A DNA stretch of 64,000 bases from Brienomyrus brachyistius (Eukaryota > Chordata > Actinopteri > Osteoglossiformes > Mormyridae): positions 13,051,142-13,115,141 of the forward strand of contig NC_064548.1 of the NCBI RefSeq assembly GCF_023856365.1, read 5' to 3'. A program made the position numbers and the translations under genes. The notes below the pieces were generated by a model, which was not told the origin of the DNA, ran no database searches, and worked only from the letters and a program-made list of their open reading frames with translations. Shown one piece after another: positions 1 through 12,429 of the stretch. Positions within the stretch are counted from its first letter, which is position 1. Each line of letters opens with the position of its first letter.

Positions 1-2646
1 TGCTCCGCCCTGGTTAATGTACTGCACAGGAGGCCTCCACATGCTTATGGAGGTCCTGTGCTCCCAAGCCATTCCCGTCATGGTTCCCTTCACTCAGGTC
101 ATTTTGAGGTTAACTAGGGTTAAAAGCTTAGTTTTCAAAGCCATTGTTATTGTTTGCCAGCTGTGTACTAACCTGGGGAGAGATTATTAACTGTATTATG
201 TTCGAAAGCTTTAGTGTTTTGAGATGTCTCAGATTAAAATAGGTTTTCTGGTTTACGCCTTTTGTGAAGCATGTAATGGTCTATTTTTGTAAGTTCCTCA
301 ACTTTGATGGATAGACCTGCCAGGAAGAGTGACAGGTTCAAAGGAAAACTCCGGCAAATTCCAGACCATTTCGCCAAGAGGCTGTGTTATGGTCTGCAGT
401 AAAATACAGAGGCGAGCTCCATCCCTCACTCTCCATTGGCACTGGAACTGCACTGCGCTCCAGTGCCCTGACATGAGAACAAAACAGCCATGAACACGAA
501 GCCTTCCCAGCACCATCGTAGGAGCAGGCAGATCTAATTAGTTTGTGCGATCTGTTCTTCCCTGCTACAGATGCATTTTTGCCATCTCACTGCTGTAGCC
601 AGAAAAACAGATTACGTATTCAGTCACACAAACTATGAAAATAGCAGATGATAGTATAAAAGAGACAAGCATCACATTCTTCAAATCACCCTTCTCTCTG
701 AATCCTTTAAACTTTAGTTCCTAAAAATCGGTCAAAGAACTACTGATCCAGAGCAAAGCAGAGCAGAAGACACAAGGAGTTAAGAAACTGGAAATGTAAT
801 CAAAACTTAGTAGGTGTTGGTTCTCGGGGAGTGAGATAGCTTGGGCAGGTATCCACAGATCCCTATTTGCTGCCGAAATAATCACTCCCACTGCCTACTC
901 CCCTGACTGACAGGGCTCCCAAAAAATTTGGAACATAATCGGATTGGTCTGGGTTGGGGGCCCAGTATTATATTCTTTCATAGTGCCCCCCCTGAACTCA
1001 GGTGTCTCAGTAGCAAGTTGTACCATACTTAAAAGGTTTAATAGCCTTTAGCTGATGACGCTCTCATTTCATTCATACCCATTAGCAAGAATGCTAGAGC
1101 ACTCAGAAGACCCAGTAACACGAATGTCACCCTGCCTACAAGGCCAAACCCACAGGAGCTCAGGAATGGACCCTCAGACCTGCAACACGCTGACACGCTC
1201 TGGCCCCCCGCTCAGCATCCACACCTCGGCGCTGCCTCCCTCCTGCCTTGACAAGCTTCGTCATGCCGCCTGTGAGCTCTCTCCTCTACTCCTGGATGCG
1301 TGAAAAACACTCCTAGCAGGCAAGAATTTTCCACGAGTCGGCCGGACGTGCCTAAACTGAGCCTGATCGCATGACTCAGAGTTCAGGGGGCCGACGCCTC
1401 TCCCTCAACGTGAGATGTCCCTCTCCAAAATTAATTTACAGAGATGCAAGCGAAGGTTCTCCGAAGCCTGTAGACATTTGGTATATGGTATAAATTTGAA
1501 GTCCTTTTTAAACAATGACCATAAAGAAAGTAGAGGCATGTACTGATATCAAGGACTTGGAGGTATTTAAAAAAGCTTCTGCAACAGAATATTCTGCCCC
1601 CCCCAATAAAACTGCACAAGCCACCTGATTTAAAAGAAAACCTTCCATTCTGATTCAAACACATTCCAGCTTTCAATTGCTGCCATGGTTTCCCTCAGTT
1701 GTTGAGATACACCATCAGTCATGCATCAAGGCTCCACTCTGCAGTCCCTAAACCGTATCCAGCTGCACAGGTACGAGTTGACTGCTTCCATATTTGCCCA
1801 GACACACTAAACCTGCCTGAAATCCTAGTTTTCGAAAATGCAAGTATCTAACAGTACCGTGTATCTTATGACGTTTATAAAGTGTTTATATACGTACGTA
1901 TATAAACTTCTCAACAGTTCATTAACAACGAAATACCGACTCAAGCTTACATGAAAAAAAAAAACAGCTTAACTAGGATTCTAAACGTAAACGTTAATGG
2001 CTTGTGTGGCTGTGCTGCTACCAACCACTGAAATCCCTTCTGACGAATCTGTGACAACTTGAGAACAAAGTGGACGGGCAGCTTTAGATTACGCCCCCAG
2101 GCTGCCCATAAAGCTGTACCACTGAAACAGTGAGAGTGTCTGGGGTGCTCACGTCTACCTGAAAAGTGTCCACCCTAACTCTCAGGTATCGTTCAAGAGT
2201 GTACGATCCCCCCACCCCCTGTCAGAACCTATAGAATAAAAATAATAAATATACAGAATAAAACTATATTAAATCAGTTTTGACCCACTTGTCGGACAGT
2301 TTCTATATAAAGGGACAGTGGAAGCTTGGACTACAGAAGTAAGTATAACTCGCATCAAAGTGCAAGACCACTCCACGCGCCACCGCACCGTCCTCCAGCA
2401 GACTTGTGTCACGCCTAATTAAAATGCTTTTTTTGTTCGGCGATAGCGCGTAAAAGACACGGAGATCTAGCCGAAAGGGCGCCTTCCCCACGCCGCACCG
2501 CCGAGATCTGTTCGCCTTCTTTCCAAGTAAGAGCACCTGGGGTATCGGCCAACGTGCGTCTACAGGAGTTGGGGTGCATCATCGATCTCAAGTAGAAATA
2601 GAACCCTTACGTTAATCAAGCGCCCAAGCGTACAACTAACGACTCC

Positions 2647-2678
<32 letters not shown>

Positions 2679-2999
2679 TGCATAATAACTTTTAAATGAT
2701 TCAATTTGAACTAGAAACATAACAGACACGAATCTCCAAAAATTGCAATTGCTTGTTTTCGAAAGAAAAGACGGGTGTTTAAACATTTTACATAAAAAGT
2801 AGCCTACTTCGTGTTCTTTGAGGGGAATTCACTAACAACCTGTTACCCTAACTAACAACAACCTAAATAATAGCCTAACAGTAAATAACAGCCTGACATT
2901 AGCTGCAGGTCGTAAAAAACACGCAGCGACCGCACACTGTGTGGAAGTTTAGATCTCCTGAGATTCGTCTACGATTAAAAAAAAAAGTAACAGACTTAC
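1..2999 (-). other. itga6: itga6 intron 1 (partial, runs off left edge)
   Basis: This stretch lies downstream, on the minus strand, of the itga6 exon 1 donor, so it should be the start of intron 1. I looked for the next integrin exon (the first beta-propeller strand after the exon 1 end) and did not find it; intron 1 of this gene is known to be long. The DNA is unremarkable apart from an (AAT)10 microsatellite and a CpG-richer patch near 2370-2530. Short open frames here have no recognisable content. Confidence 0.6.
2647..2676. repeat. (AAT)10 microsatellite
   Basis: Ten uninterrupted AAT triplets are read directly in the sequence, inside the presumed itga6 intron 1. Confidence 0.95.
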
Positions 3000-3181
3000 A
3001 TTCTTTTATCGGAGGGCTTTAGTTGTCTATGCATGGCAAGAGAAAATCCAAAGAGGCTGTCAGGTTCACCGACTTTTCTGAAGGCATTCTCGGTATCAAG
3101 GTTAAACCCTGAGACCCCGGTCCATTGCAGCACCCCCGGGAGGGTGACAAATAGACAAAGACAGGGCTTAAAACACGCCAT
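3000..3181 (-). CDS. itga6: Integrin alpha-6-like, coding exon 1 (signal peptide and start of mature chain)
   Basis: First coding exon of a laminin-binding integrin alpha chain, a cell-surface receptor that pairs with beta-1 or beta-4. The ATG is at 3181-3179. It encodes a hydrophobic leader of about 25 residues (MACFKPCLCLFVTLPGVLQW...) followed by FNLDTENAFRKVGEPDSLFG and FSLAMHRQLKPSDKR. FNLDT is the conserved mature N-terminus of the alpha-3/6/7 group, and the SLFGFSLAMH stretch opens the beta-propeller. The exon ends in phase 2 at 3000, where AAT is followed by a strong donor GTAAGT (2999 downward). The frame as read runs on only into intron. Position supports the call: in vertebrates ITGA6 lies next to DLX2, head to head with it, as here. 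Alpha-6 is preferred over alpha-3 and alpha-7 on sequence and synteny. The rest of the gene is outside the window. Which teleost copy (a or b) is unknown. Confidence 0.87.
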
Positions 3182-3420
3182 TGCGCTGAAGGCTTAATTC
3201 ACACTCAAGTAAGTCCAGTTTCCCGACTATGTGCACTCCGGTCAGAAAGTGAATAGTGCCGTTGTTCTTCGATGGGTTTAAGTTTTAAACCAAGAACCTT
3301 GCGCAGCGCACCACGCCCCTCCTCTGCCAAGTGCTGCTACTGTACGTCACCAGCAACCTAACAGCTTTATAACACTTGGCCGTACCTTTATCCGCCTGCC
3401 TTTTCGCTTCCGTCTGCTAT
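3182..3420 (-). promoter_or_regulatory. Candidate itga6 promoter and 5'UTR
   Basis: Upstream of the itga6 ATG on the minus strand there is a TATAAA at 3371-3366, about 185 nt before the start codon. The surrounding DNA is CpG-richer than its neighbourhood (for example the GCGCAGCGCACC stretch near 3301-3314). A transcription start near 3340 would give a short 5'UTR. The TATA box is seen; its use as a promoter is inferred from position. Confidence 0.45.
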
Positions 3421-6040
3421 GACGAGTTTCAAATGCATGCAATTCCGAGATTAGTGCCCAAAGGCAAATAAATTGCCTGTTTTTTTAAACAAAGCTCACT
3501 TAAAATTGTATTCAGTTTGGGAAGAGCAAAAGTATGAAAGCGAGACTTGTTAGATATTAACGTCTGCATTAAAAGCTTATACCCGAGTTATAGTCTTGTC
3601 TGAAACTAATAAAATAAATTTCAAAGGAACCATCAGTGTATACCTGATTATTCTCAGGTTTTAGGTCTGAATATACGGATATATTGATCCGGATTCCATC
3701 GTCCTGCACGATGAATATGGAGGCTAGATATAATAAACGGGGGGAAAATAACGCCAAAAGTCACAAGTACCATTTAAGGTACTTAGATGAACTTAAGAAT
3801 CCTTAAAGCTCTGTGGTCATCATTCTCCGAGTCCATAAATTAGGCTTCACTTGTTATAAAGTAGGTATCGTAAAGTGCAAGTCACTGCCAGTACACCGTA
3901 CACTGCCAGCCAAGCTTCTCGCTAATTGCTACCCCTACAGGCAGGCACGTGCAGGGGGGGCTGGGGGAACACCCGCCGGTTTTGCTCGAAGTATTTAACG
4001 TGAACTTGTGCTTGAGCTTTAAAGGTATGGAGTACCCCCCCCCCCCTTTAACCTTTGAGTACCTGTCCCTCAAACACTTTCTGCAAAACCTTGCTTACAG
4101 GTATGACTATATTGGAAAACTACTTATTCTGTCATTTAAAAGAAACAAGCTGATCTCCCTTAAGTGTGTATTTTCATCATTTTATTAAGGAACAAATAAG
4201 TTCAATAAATTTTCTATTATTAATGTGATGTATGATATAGGGAACTGATCCCACCCCTGGCTGTATGCTGGTGGTGCTTTGGCATCTGTGAACTACCCTT
4301 AGTGTGTGTGTGTCTGTGTGTGTGTGTCTGTTCTAGATGCCAGGTGTTTTATTGGCTGTGTGAGATGAGAACATCAGCGTGCTTGTACATCAAGCCACAC
4401 CCTGTACAAGGAACAGTATGTAATACATGACAGATGAATAGAAAAATAGACGTACAATAGTACAATAACGACAATACATAGAGACATAGAACAGGACGTA
4501 GGACACAGGACTATGGACGGTGTCCCCCAGAGCTGGTCTTCTCCTCATACCTTGTGTTTCCCCAAACAGGCTCCTGACTTTCAGTTACAGATGGACAAGT
4601 GGATGTAAAACCATGTAAATTATATTGCTTTCAGTTTTCCATCCATTTGTATTATATTCTCCAAAATAAATGCGTCCCATTGATGAATTTAAAAAATCCT
4701 TGTAAAGTCTGTATTTTTAATATCCGATAGACAGATAATAGAACGTACAGTAAGCACTGAATGACATTGTCTTCTTACACCTACATAATGTTAAAAGAAT
4801 ATCAGAATCCTATAGATTCCATAAAATGGTTTCACAATTAGATCACTCTTCTGTGACTGCAAGCACGTGCATAGTTATAAAGAACACAAAGGTCTGCTAA
4901 TTTTATGAACACTGGACTTCAGCAAAACAACATTATTTGTTGAAATCTCGTTCTGTCCCACCCATTCTTAGCAATTTGATTGTTTAGTAATACTCTCCAG
5001 GAGGTGCTACCACCCAGAGAACACTACACTCAGATTGACCCTCAAGCTTAAGGCTCATATGTTTATTACCACCGTATAATTTGGTTCATATTTACCGTTC
5101 ATATTAAGGTTCATATTGTCACCATAAAATACAAATAATAATCTCCCTTCTATCTCCAAATCAGAGAGTTTACTTGAAGAAGATGGGCAATCATATTAAA
5201 TATTATCCATGTCTTGTGAATCCGAGGCAGCATCATCATCACTGAAGGTTCTGACATTGACGGAAACGCATGTTTAGGATGGTTAAACCCGCCAGCTAGC
5301 TAAACACACGGAGCCCAGGTCCCCCAGCCTGAGCCGTCCTCACAAACGTCCACTCAGCTGTGCTATTCCATCTTCAGGAATGCAGAGGAAGGAAAGTAGC
5401 AGCTGGATGATTCATGCAATACAGGGGGCAGAGACCCCACCCCACCCTCCAAAGACATGTTAGCTGTTTAGCTACACATTGCTGATAATGCTCCTGTTTA
5501 TGGAGCTGGGGGGAGAGACCGCGGCTACTCCTCCCTGTGGACACCCCCTTTTTTTGCTTTTTTTACCGTCTTCCTCATTCAGTCTCTCCCATCCTATATT
5601 CCCCCAACGAGTCCGTGAACCATCAAAGGCATTTATGACTCCTACCACTTCATGGTCATTTTACTGTGGGGAGGACAGTGTTATCTGCTACTCCTGCGCC
5701 GTGTGATTAATGGGTAGCAATTATTATCGTTTCATAGTTATTAATATGGATGGTTGCCCAGTGGATTCCTTGCTGCCATTTTGGTTCCATTAAAGGGGCT
5801 GAATAATTTTCTCCCTGGTGAGAACGCCTCCCTCCTTACTTCAGTTCAATAGCAGTGGCACCTTCACTAGGTCCTGTACTGGTTCCCTTCGAAACCGGAC
5901 GGCTCCCCAAACAACATCAGACAGCTGCAACTCTGAGAGGCTCACAGGCATCTTCCAGTGTGAGCTGCACTGCTGACGGCTGTGCTGCTCCAAGCTTTTA
6001 GTCGTTAAATGATGCATTCCTAAATTCCTTTGGGATCGGT
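3421..6040. other. Intergenic DNA, no gene recognised
   Basis: I see no coding exon or clear transposon here. Minor features are an 11-base C run near 4035, a short TG-rich stretch near 4300-4330 and AT-rich unique sequence. Open frames up to 79 codons are consistent with chance. Confidence 0.6.
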
Positions 6041-6047
6041 AAAGCGG

Positions 6048-6124
<77 letters not shown>

Positions 6125-6160
6125 CGTCCGTCCGTCCGTCCGTCCGTCCGTCTGTCTGTC
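6041..6160. repeat. Compound (TCTA)n(TCCG)n(TCTG)n microsatellite after a retroelement-like tail
   Basis: About 19 copies of TCTA are followed by seven TCCG copies (6123-6150) and two to three TCTG copies. The bases just before (TTGGGATCGGTAAAGCGG, from 6029) resemble the 3' tail of fish non-LTR elements, which often ends in TCTA repeats, so the array probably grew from an inserted SINE or LINE end. Confidence 0.85.
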
Positions 6161-8870
6161 AAGCACCATTTAAAGCTTCATTTAAAGCAACAAGCAACAG
6201 TGTGTCTCACTTCATCAACTTCCCAAATCTGTAAAGTTTTCCTCGCAGGATTTTACACATCCCCTGTGTAGCAATGCTAAAATTTTGTGCTAAATGCATA
6301 AATGTAACAAAACACTTCCACGACAAAGCTACCAAGTACCAAATGACGATAGATGTCATATAGATCAAAAGGTAATTATTGAAAGCATTGATTATCCGTA
6401 GCTCTCTAAAGTCGTGATCATATGCACCGACCAGAATCACTGCCTTAATATCAAAGTCTCTAACTAGCAGTAACTAGGCAACACCGACAGCAGTAATGGC
6501 CTTCTCTTTATGAGTGCTTATGGCTTCCAGTACCTCTGGATGTATTTACAGACTTATTTCGAGAATAATTACCTTCACCAACCAATGGCAGAGACACATA
6601 GTTTCTGTGCCATTCTCAGACCACAATTACATTACATTGTAAAACATTCTATGACTTTCAATTCTCCCTCTCCTCCCAGAATATAGCTTTCCTCAGAGGA
6701 ACCCATGCAATTGCTGAGTCAAAGTGAAGATTTTTCAAATAATTCATTCAACCGGCAGCGTGTTTTCGGTCCCAGAGTTCCTCATTTCTACATGCTCTGA
6801 AAGGAAAAAAGGCGTGTCAAGACTAGAAAAGGCTGCATTTCTGGAACAAACGGCACACAGTGAACTTGGCGTCCTCGGGAATATACGTAGAAGACAGGCA
6901 TGTTCTTTTCCAGGCATTCCAAACACCGGGAAGACGATTAGTCACAATGGTTACCAAGGTGTTCTCCTTCCCTGTTGCTCTGCTGTGTGTCAGCTCATTC
7001 TGGCATGCAGGTATCTCCGAAATTCCAAGCTTCAGCAGGATCCCTTCACTCCCCGATTATTGCGATTGCAACACCATCAGCTGCAGAACTTAACATAAAT
7101 CTAAAGACCTTTCCAGTCCCCAAACTGACTTTTATCAAGGCTTGTCTGTAGTGTTAGATATTCTGCACACACAGCTAGAGCTTATAAGGAAATGAGATGC
7201 CATGTAACCAGCAAAAAAAAAAACAAAAAAAAACACAGTGCTGTAAAAGCAGCGGCTCTGATAAAAACCTGCTTCCGTCTTTGCACTGACCGAAAAGGCC
7301 GCACTTGCTAATGGAGAGGAGGCAGGACTCTGTGACCAATACTGAGACACGGGCCTCTCCGTAAATGTGTGGGGAAGGCAGACAAAAATGGAGAATTCCA
7401 GAGTCCAGAATGGCTGAGAGTCAGCGCCAAGGCAGAGAGTCGATGGGTATCGATTGCCCCGCGTTGCTGAGCCCAGCAAAACCGACGAACGTTACAGCAG
7501 TACACTCTAGGTGTCCCCTGGGATCCATTACGGACTCCATATCCACCCTTTTATATACACATTTGCAAATGCAGGGACAGGGGTGTTTCAGGACTCGTCT
7601 CTTTCAGATTATAAGCCTTAGGTCAGTCTGCAGCTTTCATTCTCTCCTGGAAAACCGGAGGCTCTTCTCCATGCGGCCGTATGACAAATGAACCACTGTC
7701 AGGCCTCGTCTCTTCGAGCCTAAAGGGAATTCAAATGAACTTCAAACCACAGAAATTGGGTCAAGTTATAGGAATGTGTACTTTGTTTGTGTATTGCTGT
7801 GTTCAAAATGATTTTTAGAGACAAAAAAAGCGGCAGTGGGTTAATATGAAAGTGGTATGTGCCTTATGGCAGTAAAGCGTGTGGGTGAAACCGTGGTGGT
7901 ACGCTCCATACAGGCCCTGGGTGATGACATGAAAGTGGCACATTGTACAGTGGAATGCAGTATGAAGTTGGGACGAAAGTGGTTTAGTCTGAATTAAAAT
8001 GAGAGCCGGGGATTAGAGGAAAAATGGAATGTTCCATAATGCAACGAAACGGGGGAGTGAAAGGAAAGAGGTATAATCAATACTGAAGTGGCACGTAAGG
8101 GTGAGATGAAAGTGCTATTGACAGGGTTATTAGATAACACATTAACAATGACAAGATTTGAATAAAGTGAGAACAAGTGTGATTAATTAATCAAGCTGGC
8201 ATTAAGGTGCATAAACACTCTAACAATGTCTGATATACTTTCTGTGTCGGTTTTTGCTTAAATGAATCATGGATTGCAGATACTGAGGTAAGACTGCAGC
8301 ATAAGAGTAGTATTTAAAAGGGGTGGGGGGTTTCAGGACTCGGATGAAAACAGAAATATGGGGTGGCTGATTGGGTGGTTCAAGTTTTAATAAACTCAGT
8401 ATTAATGCACTGGCTTACAGAATCCAGTGCTCATTCATCTTATGTTTCTGTACAGTGTATATACCAGAATATTCCTCATATCATCATCCATAATATTTAA
8501 CAGTGGCGATGGCGGGGGAATAAGACTTCAGCACCCAGTGTGGATACTTCACTGGTTCCCAGTGCGGTAAATCAGGCAGTGACTGATATCATGTGACGAT
8601 TTCATCAACTGTGGGGTTTAGAAGCTCACTACTAATGTGCAGTGCCTTGGGAAATTACATACTTATATGGTTATTTACTATCCATTAGTCTTAATCTGTA
8701 AATAGATTTAAACTTGTCCTTAGGTGATATGCATGCAAGTTCAAAAAACAATGATTCACGTTACAAGTCAATATATTACCCTTAAATACCCTGTGCTATT
8801 GAAATGTTTTACAATATAAATTCATTGACAATGTTTGTTTTCTGCTGCTCTGGTGGGAGGAGCGCGGGGT
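6161..8870. other. Intergenic DNA, no gene recognised
   Basis: No exon, RNA gene or transposon was identified. The longest open frames (124 codons plus strand at 6724-7098; 114 codons minus strand at 7135-7479) overlap other frames on both strands, are low in conserved-looking motifs and are not recognised as any protein family. Confidence 0.55.
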
Positions 8871-8887
8871 GGGGGGGGGGGGGGGGG
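8871..8887 (+). repeat. Poly-G run (17 G)
   Basis: Seventeen uninterrupted G residues, a possible G-quadruplex former and a likely sequencing or assembly weak spot. Confidence 0.9.
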
Positions 8888-9051
8888 AGCTCAGCAGGAT
8901 CTCACCTAGAGTGCAGGAACACCCAGATCCAGGCATCGGTATGACCAAATGACCGATATCCACACTGTTCCTGAGGCACTCATGTCCAGGCTGCACTCTA
9001 TCCAGCACAAGGCTCAGGTGGACCCTGGGTGAGATGCTAATCAATTGTAGG

Positions 9052-9053
<2 letters not shown>

Positions 9054-9106
<53 letters not shown>
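9054..9106. repeat. (AC)n microsatellite
   Basis: About 26 nearly perfect AC dinucleotides. On the minus strand this produces a meaningless Cys/Val open frame. Confidence 0.95.
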
Positions 9107-9112
<6 letters not shown>

Positions 9113-9129
9113 GATTTGTAATTATATCT

Positions 9130-9420
9130 AAGGAGAATACTTTAATCCCAACATGACAACTTTAACCCCTATCTAGCACTATCCTTAACCATAAGTAACC
9201 AAATACAAGACTTTTGACACTTTTAGGTTTTTGATGCTATTCACAGCTCATTGTGGGGACCCGAAAAACGGTCCCCACAACGTCAAAAAAACAGGTTTCA
9301 TTTGGTCCCCACACCAAACCTTAACCATAAGTAAACAAACCAAAAAAAGACTTTTGGCACTTTCAGTTTTTCGACTGCAGGCTTCCATCATATTGTGGGG
9401 ACATTTGGTATGAATAATAA
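9130..9420. repeat. Interspersed repeat with internal direct duplication (GTGGGGAC family), copy 1
   Basis: Two diverged copies of one roughly 60-bp segment (starting TTAACCATAAGTAA at about 9186 and 9322, each continuing into GACTTTTG.CACTTT) are separated by GTGGGGACC and GGTCCCCAC inverted words. The same module recurs at 62400-62690. The arrangement resembles a non-autonomous element common in fish; the superfamily is not assigned. Confidence 0.65.
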
Positions 9421-9499
9421 AACATACATGACCCCCCTCCCCCAAACACACACACAGAACAGCAAATTAGTCTAACTGTGTGTCTCCGGACTGCAAGAA

Positions 9500-9605
9500 T
9501 GAACCTGCATGACAAGGAGAGAACATACAAAACTCTGCAGACACAGAAAGAGGGAATTCAAGCCGCCAGCCCTGGAGGTGTGAGGTAACAGTGTCCTGCT
9601 TGAGC
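9500..9605 (+). mobile_element. SINE-like repeat, family A, fragment
   Basis: Contains the diagnostic order seen in the full copy at 31951-32315: GAGAACATACAAA, ACTCTGCAGACAC, then a 'tcaagccgccagcc...ggtgtgaggtaacagtg' style end. Only the distal third of the unit is present. Confidence 0.65.
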
Positions 9606-9699
9606 CTCCCTTTGCTGGTTATATCTCACGCAAATTCATTAAACAGAATCCTGAGCAATGCCCTCGCCAGTGCATTATCCGCCACCAATTGCTTGACAG

Positions 9700-10316
9700 G
9701 AGATCAGGGTGGGTAAATGACTGGTGAGCAGTACACCCTGGCCGTCATCCAGAATCCCAGAACTGCTCTGAACACCTGAGACCTACCCTCCCCCTGTACA
9801 GTCTGCACCACCTGTATATAAATAGATCTGGGGTTGGTTCTGCCAGCAGGTTAGCCCATCCTGTGGTCAGTGTGGATCCCAATGCCCAGTGCAGTGACGG
9901 GGACACTGTGCTGTAAAAATGGTGCTGTCCTTCGGATGAGGCGTAAAACCGAGGTCCTGCCTCTCTCAGGTCATAAAAGATCACTGGGCATCCTTTGGAA
10001 GAGTAAGGGTGGTACCCTGATGCCCAGGCTATAGTGCCCTCTGTGCTGCTTTCAAATCTGGCCTCCTAATCATCCCCTATACCTAACTGGTGAATTGTCT
10101 CCTGCCCCCTCACCACCTTAGCCACTGTGTGGTGAGTGTACTAGCGCAGAATGGCTGCCGTCACATCATCCAGGTGCTACACAGTGGTGGGGGTTGAAGT
10201 GGCTCCCCACTGGTTCTGTAAAATGCTTTGGGTGTCTTGAAAAGCACTATGTAAATGTAACTTTCATTTGTTCATTCATTCATTCATTCATTCATTCATT
10301 CATTCATATCTCCCAG
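9700..10316 (+). mobile_element. LINE/SINE 3'-end-like retroelement with (TTCA)n tail
   Basis: The segment carries words found in a widespread fish retroposon: GATGAGGCGTAAAACCGAGG (9937-9956), ATGGCTGCCGTCACATCATC (10151-10170) and, at the 3' end, AAAATGCTTTGGGTGTCTTG followed by AAAAGCACTATGTAAATGTA. The last motif is the conserved 3' tail shared by L2/CR1-clade LINEs and the SINEs they mobilise. It ends directly in a (TTCA)n array (10271-10308), the expected microsatellite tail. No reverse-transcriptase reading frame is present, so it is non-autonomous or 5'-truncated. Family naming is from memory. Confidence 0.65.
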
Positions 10317-11647
10317 AGACAAGAGACATGTGTAACATACAAGTGCCACTGTGTAAGACAGAAAGACAAACACACGGTGTCAGTCAGCACTGACTGTACC
10401 CTGCCATTTAAGGACAGCAAGCTGCAATTAGCCCTGCCGATTGCTTTACTTCTCTTGCAAACAATGCCTTTTACATATATGTCTTGTTGTCTGTCCTGCA
10501 TTGAGAGCAGCTGCAAAATTACAGTGCAGTTTTAAGAACACATTTTTTTTTCGCACCCCTTCCTGTAGTGCAGTGTGAGTGTGAACCAACTGGCAGACCG
10601 GACACAAATACAATTGAATCCAGACGCCCCCCCCCCCCCCCCCCCGCCTCCCAGGTGAACCCCTTGCCTTTGTGCTACTGATGGAATTCGGCCCTCAGGG
10701 AAAATTAGTTGGGGACCCCTGCTGTAATGTGACCTGATGACCTGTTCTTTTACTTATAAGTGCCCTAAGAAGGAGACTGATCAAGTGTTGCATCACATGA
10801 CCTGGCCACCTGACCTAAACGGAGCAATTGGGGTTAAGGCCCAATGGTGATATCACTCTGTCAACCACTGGATTTGAACTGGCGACCTTCTGAGTCACAA
10901 CCCACAGAACTGCCACCCCAATAAATTATTTTTTTATTCTATAGTTTTGATGTCTTTATAATATTTCTAAAACATAAAAAATAGTACCAGTAAATCTTTC
11001 TATGGGTCGGTGTGTCCAACCTTTTGACTGGAACTTGGCTACTGTGACCACTGCACTACATGAAGAGGTGTGAAAAAAACAATTAACTGTAACACACTGT
11101 AATTATGCAACTGGTTTCAATGCAGGATGAACACAGTGTGAAGACAGTGTATGTCAAAGGCATTGTTTTAAATATATATATACCAGAGGACACCAGAATA
11201 AAGGAGGATAAACCTGCAAAGTCTACACACACAGAAGAGGGATTCAAACCCTGAGGCTGGAAGGTGTGGGACTCTTTACAGATTCATGTTCATGGAGGCT
11301 AACTGCACGATGGACATAACCACAAGAAAGTCACTGGTATGTGATTGTAAACCTCAGACAGCAGCGTTCCGAACAGAAGTCCTTTGTTAACATGGAAATG
11401 AAAGCAAACTGGACCTGTGGACTGCATGCAGGAAGCAGCGACCGTACATGGAATCAGACGGTAAATGGAAATACAGTAAAACGGCAAATGTAAAGCAGTT
11501 CAATTCAGCGCTGACACAAAACACAATTACTATGGAAGAATTAGTGTTTCCAGAAGTGAAAGTTTCCCTTAGCCAGTTCACTCATAATTACAGAGCACTG
11601 TTATTCACAACCTGCTCATTTGCAATCCATCTTGTTTTTAATATCTT
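10317..11647. other. Intergenic DNA with small repeat fragments
   Basis: Holds a 19-base C run (10627-10645), a tRNA-SINE-like end fragment at about 10860-10925 (GATTTGAACTGGCGACCTTC) and a SINE family A piece at about 11185-11280 (AAACCTGCAAAGTCTACACAC). No coding exon is recognised. Confidence 0.55.
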
Positions 11648-11663
11648 GGGGGGGGGGGGGGGG
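11648..11663 (+). repeat. Poly-G run (16 G)
   Basis: Sixteen uninterrupted G residues. Confidence 0.9.
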
Positions 11664-12429
11664 TGAGATGCCTCACTGAATTAATGGCCCTTTATTTCTC
11701 TAAAGTGAAGTCTTTGGTGACTGTCTGTCACTGGGGAATTGTGGCTGTCAGTCACCCATCTTCCCGGACCATTTATTTGGTGTCGGATCATTGCGAGTGC
11801 GCAGCTCATCTCAGGAAGCAGATAACATAACGTGAGGCGGGAGTTCAGCAGCCCTTCGCGGGAACCTGGAATGTCCAGAGGAGACCCGCGCGAGCACGGA
11901 CAGAACACACAGACTCTACACACAAGGAGCAGGTGTGATACCAAAGAATATAGAATCTGCACGAAAATCTGAACAAGGGATTTGATATAAAAATAGACGT
12001 AGAAATATAAATGTTTAAGACAATCAGACATAGGGTGCAAATATAGTGTCAATGTAACACAATAAATTTAAAAAATATTCTGCGATGCGCCATTAATATT
12101 CATGTTTAATATTGAAAGAGAGGGGGAGGAGGATATACCTTTAGCACTTCTGTTAACAAATACAACGCTATTGTGTTTGTGACAGCAGGAATAAAATCAA
12201 AGAGGATATCTTTATTATTGTGTGACAGATATACAAGGTGCAGCTGATGACATTCCCGCCACAGCCCCATGAGAAGTGTCGAGCGTGGCCTCATGTTCTG
12301 TCCTTCAGTCACCTCTCCACAGGACACGGGGACAGATGGCCTTGCGATATTCACTTCCAGGGGGTTCCTGCGGACTTTAAGCCCTAAGAGTCCAGGGTGA
12401 GTAAATTGCCCATCAAGAAACCCTCTGCC

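Noticed and set aside
1..2990. Second exon of itga6
   Set aside because: No frame resembling the next integrin propeller segment was found; intron 1 is probably longer than the sequence available.
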